A program made the translations under genes and the position numbers. The notes under the pieces are model-generated. The model saw only the letters and a list, made by a program, of their open reading frames with translations. It was not told where the DNA came from and did not search any database. Shown in pieces: positions 8,061 through 11,184 of a stretch of DNA of 11,184 bases. The stretch lies in assembly GCA_947175845.1 (NCBI GenBank), contig CAMWOK010000071.1, positions 1 to 11,184 on the forward strand, given 5' to 3'. Origin of the DNA: an uncultured Lachnospiraceae bacterium (GTDB taxonomy: Bacteria; Bacillota; Clostridia; Lachnospirales; Lachnospiraceae). Within the stretch, counting starts at the first letter, position 1. Each line of letters begins with the position of its first letter.

Positions 8061-8104
8061 AAAAAAGCTGCCGCAAAAATAAAGGTTCAATTTTTTGCGG
8101 CAGC
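8061..8104 (-). terminator. Strong rho-independent terminator after the transporter genes
   Basis: A 13-bp perfect stem (GCTGCCGCAAAAA at 8067-8079 with its complement at 8092-8104) around a 12-base loop, followed on the minus strand by TTTTTT (8061-8066). It sits 27 bases after the stop codon of the GH130 remnant and ends 47 bases before the GH38 ribosome binding site. It is probably the original terminator of the transporter-GH130 transcript. Confidence 0.85.
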
Positions 8105-8130
8105 CTGTCATTTTTACATGGATATTGTGT

Positions 8131-8421
8131 TCAGTCCATGTAATTCATCAGACGGTCTACAGTCGTAAATGCAAGCCCGGTCACGGTATCTGCACAGCCG
8201 TAATTTATTGCTATCCTTCCCGCCGCATCTGTGATCGCCGCGCACGGGAATACCACATTGGGTACATCTCCGACACACTCATATAATATATGAGGTCCCA
8301 AACTATAATTCTTTGTTCTTCTGACTGCCACGGTTTATCCAAATCCAGCAGTGCACAGCCCATTCTATATACAAAACCATTGCAAGTATCGATGAAACCG
8401 TGGCAGCCACTTGATGACCTC
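8131..8421 (-). pseudogene. GH130 mannoside phosphorylase, decayed C-terminal remnant
   Basis: This stretch encodes only the end of a GH130 glycoside phosphorylase, the family whose members split Man-beta-1,4-GlcNAc with phosphate into mannose 1-phosphate and GlcNAc. Two frames carry the homology. Frame one (about 8407-8328) reads CHGFIDTCNGFVYRMGCALL then DLDKPW. Frame two (8325-8131) reads VRRTKNYSLGPHILYECVGD and VPNVVFPCAAITD and AINYGCADTVTGLAFTTVDR, ending LMNYMD and TGA. Restoring one base near 8328 would join them. A further frame change near 8404-8407 separates a leading IKWL from HGF, consistent with a small deletion in the usual WLxxYHG motif. About 95 codons remain out of roughly 320-390, so the N-terminal catalytic part is gone and only 17 bases separate the remnant from the binding-protein stop. 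No ribosome binding site is present. Family call from motif memory; the exact subfamily is less certain. Confidence 0.8.
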
Positions 8422-8438
8422 TGTCTTCCTGTAATTAT

Positions 8439-9968
8439 TTATTTGCCCATGAACTCGTCAACCTGTCTCTGTGCCTCGTCCATGACATCCTGCCATCCTG
8501 CTTTGAGCAGCTCTTCCTTAATCTTGGGAACTGCTACTTCCGGATCCTGCACACCGGTCATAACCTCACTGCGGTAGCGCATCCAGATCTCACGGCAGTT
8601 TGCAAGCTGGTCAGATACAGAAGTTGTGTCAAATGTGAAACCGAGCATCACGGAAGACTCCGCTGCCTCGTTCAGAGCCTTTACCTCGTCCCACTGGTTG
8701 AACTCATCTGTGTCGAGCGTTGTAACTGTGAAGAAAGAGCCCTGCGTGTAGCCTGCAAGTGCCCAGTCGTTGTTGATCTTGTGCACCTTGCCGTCCGCTG
8801 TGTACTCGAAGTTCACGCCCTCCTCACCATAGTAGAACAGGTCGCGGAGCTTTGTGTCGCAGTTTACGAGATCCAGAAGCTGCAGGCACTTCTCAGGATA
8901 CTTTGTGTTGATGGAAACCATGTTCAGAGAACCGCGCACCGTCTCGTTGGAGAGGATGGTCTTCTCAATCTGCTGTACCACAACGTCCTTGCCCATCTGA
9001 GGTCCCCATGAGGTCACGCCTGCGGACTCCCAGCCCTGCGCAACACGCCACATATTGTAGACACGTCCCTCTGTCAGGGTCGCTGCATCCGGGTTGATGA
9101 TACCCTTCTTGTTCCACTCATGTATAATCTTGAGCTGATCCATGATGTCCTGCTCCTCGAGTGTGAAGCAGACACGCCCTTCCTTGTCGTCGTACCGCAC
9201 GCCGAGAATCTGCGTACCGCCGCCGATCTGATCATACACGTCAAAGATAAAGTACAGACCGTCGTTCTTTACATATACAGGGTAGTCATTCTTGTCTGCC
9301 TTGAGCGTCTCGAATGTCTCTGTCATGGAATCGAGTGTTATCAGGGACTTGATGTCGAGGCTGTACTCGTCAACCAGCTCCTTGTCCCAGATCGCATAGT
9401 TGGTGATAGAACTGTCCTTGTATGTAGGCACACCGTAGATTCTGTCCTTCACGCGCACGCCGTCCCAGTATTTATCCGGCATCAGCTCCATCAGGCCCGG
9501 CATGTTTGCCTCGAGCAGGTCTGTGATGTCCGCATATGCGCCCAGGTTGATATCTGCAACATAGTTGTTGCCGTTTCCAAAGATAATGTCGTACGGCTCA
9601 TTGGTGCTGACAACGATGTTGCGGCGGTTGTCCCAGTCACCCCACGGAATGACTTCCATCTCGAGATTCACGCCGATCTTCTCGCCAATGTACGCATTGA
9701 CCGTCGAGATCCAGGAATCGTAGTTGGTCGGCATACCGTTTCCGATCGTCACCCACTTGAGATTGACAATCTCTCCGCTGTTTGTGCTGGCCGACGCATC
9801 TGAGGAGCCGCCAGTCTGGCTTTCTGACGTGGACGCTGTGCTGTCGCTGCCTCCTGTGCTTGTGCCGCCTGTGGTGTTTGTGTTGTCACCACCACCGCCG
9901 CAGCCTGTCAGCATTCCTGACACCATCACAGCCACGAGGCCCGATGCCAATAATCGCTTTAACTTCAT
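8439..9968 (-). CDS. Carbohydrate ABC transporter, solute-binding lipoprotein (DUF3502-type)
   Basis: A 509-residue extracellular binding protein that would deliver an oligosaccharide to the two permeases encoded just upstream. The N-terminus is a lipoprotein signal: KLKR, a hydrophobic stretch and the lipobox LTGC with Cys23 as lipidation site, then a G/T/S-rich linker to about 64. The mature part starts VNLKWVTIGNGMP (68-80), typical for family 1 binding proteins of the YtcQ/LipO kind, and includes PYDIIF (125-130), YYGEEGVNFEY (379-389) and a C-terminal segment GFTFDTTSVSDQL... EAQRQVDEF (443-506) of the DUF3502 type. AAGGAGG (9978-9984) stands nine bases before the ATG. Neighbouring GH85, GH38 and GH130 genes make a host N-glycan the likely ligand, similar in logic to the pneumococcal NgtS-P1-P2 transporter; ligand identity is inference. 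Confidence 0.92.
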   Translation of the reverse strand: MKLKRLLASGLVAVMVSGMLTGCGGGGDNTNTTGGTSTGGSDSTASTSESQTGGSSDASASTNSGEIVNLKWVTIGNGMPTNYDSWISTVNAYIGEKIGVNLEMEVIPWGDWDNRRNIVVSTNEPYDIIFGNGNNYVADINLGAYADITDLLEANMPGLMELMPDKYWDGVRVKDRIYGVPTYKDSSITNYAIWDKELVDEYSLDIKSLITLDSMTETFETLKADKNDYPVYVKNDGLYFIFDVYDQIGGGTQILGVRYDDKEGRVCFTLEEQDIMDQLKIIHEWNKKGIINPDAATLTEGRVYNMWRVAQGWESAGVTSWGPQMGKDVVVQQIEKTILSNETVRGSLNMVSINTKYPEKCLQLLDLVNCDTKLRDLFYYGEEGVNFEYTADGKVHKINNDWALAGYTQGSFFTVTTLDTDEFNQWDEVKALNEAAESSVMLGFTFDTTSVSDQLANCREIWMRYRSEVMTGVQDPEVAVPKIKEELLKAGWQDVMDEAQRQVDEFMGK

Positions 9969-9999
9969 AATAAAAATCCTCCTTTTTCGATGTTATGGA

Positions 10000-10016
10000 C
10001 TTTGCCACTGCCAAAG
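10000..10016. repeat. Small imperfect inverted repeat between permease and binding-protein genes
   Basis: CTTTGCCA and TGCCAAAG can pair around one base with one internal mismatch. It lies in the 77-base gap before the binding-protein gene. Such gaps often hold processing or stabilising hairpins, but this one is weak and may be chance. Nothing else is recognisable in the gap apart from the ribosome binding site. Confidence 0.25.
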
Positions 10017-10045
10017 AACGCTGCACTTGCGCTCTTCTTTATATT

Positions 10046-10963
10046 TTACTCCTTGACTGAACCGATCGTCAAGCCGGAGATAAAATACTTCTGGAAAAAC
10101 GGATAGGTACATGCAATCGGCACGATAATGACGATCGCGATTGCCATTCGCACACTCTCTGTCGGCATGGATGACTTGTACTGCTGCAGGGACAGGCCGC
10201 CGTAGGGATTGTTTGCGATATACTCAATATTTTTCTGGATGTTATTCAACAGGGACTGCAGGGTCTGCAGGTTTTTGTCCTGAATGTACAGGGAAGCCTG
10301 AAACCAGTCATTCCAGTACCCGAATGCTGCAAACATACCGATTGTCGCGATAACCGGCTTGGAGATCGGCATCACGATCTGAGACCAGATGCGGAACTGT
10401 CCCGCGCCGTCAATCTTTGCGGACTCTATGATGGAATCCGGCACTGTCGTGCGGAAGAAGGTACGGCAGATTGTCACGCTGAAGGACGAGCACGCCAGGG
10501 GCAGAATCAGCGCCCATATCGTGTTGCTCAGACCTAAAATATTGTTTACGACCACATAGCTTGCCAGCATACCGCCGTTGAATACCATCGGTATGAAAAT
10601 CAGCCATGTGTAAAGCTTCTTGAGCTTGAAATTTCTTCTGGAAACAACGTATCCCATGGATGTATCCAGCGCGATTGCAATGATCGTACCGACGATCGTG
10701 ACTACGATTGACATCATCGCCGCGCGCAGGATCATGCCGCGCTCATTCCACAGAAACTTGTAAGCCGATCCGGAGAACACCGACGGAATCAGCTGGTAGC
10801 CACTTGTCCGCAGCGCTTCCTCATCTGTGATGGAAATTGAAAATACGAACAGCAGCGGAATCACGCACATCACTGCCAGCACCAGAAATATGATGTTGAA
10901 CACAATGTTTGTGGATTTCTTAATTTGGTTTAGGGACTGACCACTTTCTTCTTGCTTTGCCAC
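10046..10963 (-). CDS. Carbohydrate ABC transporter permease, LplC/MalG-like
   Basis: A 305-residue inner membrane subunit of a CUT1-family sugar importer. Hydrophobic segments at about 19-44, 80-103, 118-138, 147-167, 203-219 and 272-290 give the usual six helices. The cytoplasmic EAA loop that contacts the ATPase is clear at 179-203 (IESAKIDGAGQFRIWSQIVM followed by PISKP), and the C-terminus PFFQKYFISGLTIGSVKE is characteristic of LplC-type permeases. The start is GTG at 10963, supported by GGAGG (10971-10975) seven bases away. It starts 15 bases after the stop of the first permease gene and is followed after 77 bases by the binding protein, giving the standard order permease-permease-binding protein. 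No ATPase is encoded here, as is usual for this family. Confidence 0.94.
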   Translation of the reverse strand: MAKQEESGQSLNQIKKSTNIVFNIIFLVLAVMCVIPLLFVFSISITDEEALRTSGYQLIPSVFSGSAYKFLWNERGMILRAAMMSIVVTIVGTIIAIALDTSMGYVVSRRNFKLKKLYTWLIFIPMVFNGGMLASYVVVNNILGLSNTIWALILPLACSSFSVTICRTFFRTTVPDSIIESAKIDGAGQFRIWSQIVMPISKPVIATIGMFAAFGYWNDWFQASLYIQDKNLQTLQSLLNNIQKNIEYIANNPYGGLSLQQYKSSMPTESVRMAIAIVIIVPIACTYPFFQKYFISGLTIGSVKE

Positions 10964-10970
10964 ACAAACA

Positions 10971-10975
10971 CCTCC
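10971..10975 (-). promoter_or_regulatory. Ribosome binding site supporting a GTG start
   Basis: GGAGG on the minus strand, seven bases before the GTG at 10963-10961. No ATG is suitably placed, so this site decides the start of the LplC-like permease. Confidence 0.8.
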
Positions 10976-10978
10976 TCA

Positions 10979-11184
10979 TTAGATAATTCTGTTTTCGTTG
11001 TCTAACTTGCTCACAACCCAGTTTGCAAACAAGATGGTTCCACAGCTGCAGATTGCCTGGAAGAACGACGCTGCCGCCGTCTGCCCGATCGGAGCCGAGG
11101 ACTGGATCGCATTGTATATGTACTCTCACTTAAACACATCACCGACCCCACGAGAATCCAGAACAACTCGTAATCCGTCATCTG
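10979..11184 (-). pseudogene. Carbohydrate ABC transporter permease, LplB-like, C-terminal end, apparently frameshifted
   Basis: The C-terminus of the first permease of the importer, cut by the right edge. The last 48 codons read EYIYNAIQSSAPIGQTAAAS, FFQAICSCGTILFANWVVSK, LDNENRII and TAA (10979-10981): the final membrane helix and the charged tail typical of LplB/UgpA-type permeases. Just upstream this frame meets TGA (11126-11128), while another frame carries the plausible continuation TDYELFWILVGSVMCLSE. Removing one AG unit from the GAGAG at 11123-11127 joins the two as LSEYIYNAI. This is therefore either a real frameshift or a sequence error; as written the protein would be truncated. 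It is followed closely by the LplC-like permease (15 bases), which supports one operon. The rest of the gene is not visible, so pseudogene status is provisional. Confidence 0.65.

Noticed and set aside
8015..8066. Possible promoter for GH38 (TTGGAC on the minus strand)
   Set aside because: At the correct spacing the -10 position matches only two or three of six consensus bases, and the -35 overlaps the terminator T tract. Too weak to annotate.
8116..8141. Seven-bp inverted repeat ACATGGA/TCCATGT over the GH130 stop codon
   Set aside because: Short stem with a long loop and no T tract on the minus side. The adjacent 13-bp hairpin is a far better terminator.
9120..9803. Plus-strand open frame of 227 codons
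   Set aside because: Antisense to the well-supported binding-protein gene. Its V/L/H/R-rich composition is typical of a shadow frame.
1..11184. Search for tRNA, rRNA, CRISPR repeats, riboswitches, insertion sequences and catabolite-control operators
   Set aside because: By eye, no repeat-spacer array, transposase motif, terminal inverted repeat pair, structured RNA gene or convincing operator was found on either strand.

Overview
The window looks like a chromosomal segment from a gut Firmicute, probably a Lachnospiraceae-type Clostridium relative. The evidence is strong GGAGG ribosome binding sites, lipoproteins with typical Firmicute signal peptides, a CUT1 transporter of the LplB/LplC/YtcQ type, and mid-range GC. 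The genus cannot be fixed from the sequence. No RNA genes, CRISPR arrays, insertion sequences or integrases are visible.

Left part (1-1760, plus strand): the 3' part of a SUFU-domain protein that enters from beyond the left edge, followed by a visibly more AT-rich NAD-dependent epimerase/dehydratase-like gene (883-1749). This gene ends inside a perfect 22-bp palindrome. The intergenic stretch 1750-1992 holds that palindrome, a small minus-strand reading frame of doubtful status, and the minus-strand terminator of the next operon.

Right part (1913-11184, all minus strand, so read from right to left): a glycan uptake and breakdown locus. In transcription order it holds the C-terminus of a transporter permease (LplB-like, cut by the right edge and apparently frameshifted), a second permease (LplC-like, GTG start), a solute-binding lipoprotein, a decayed C-terminal remnant of a GH130 mannoside phosphorylase, a strong rho-independent terminator, a cytoplasmic GH38 alpha-mannosidase, a secreted GH85 endo-beta-N-acetylglucosaminidase lipoprotein, and a final terminator.

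Together these genes describe capture of host high-mannose N-glycans. The surface GH85 enzyme would cut between the two core GlcNAc residues of a glycoprotein. The ABC transporter would import the released oligosaccharide. GH38 would remove alpha-mannose residues inside the cell. A GH130 enzyme would then split the remaining Man-beta-1,4-GlcNAc with phosphate. That last step is broken here: only about 95 codons of the GH130 C-terminus survive, with frameshifts, directly behind the binding-protein stop codon. No ATPase gene is present; transporters of this family commonly share a general MsmX/MsmK-type ATPase encoded elsewhere.

I do not see a clearly new type of system. The points most worth following are the GH130 remnant, the terminator that separates transporter from enzymes without an obvious promoter behind it, the apparent dinucleotide duplication in the edge permease, and the SUFU protein as a possible immunity protein of a toxin locus to the left.
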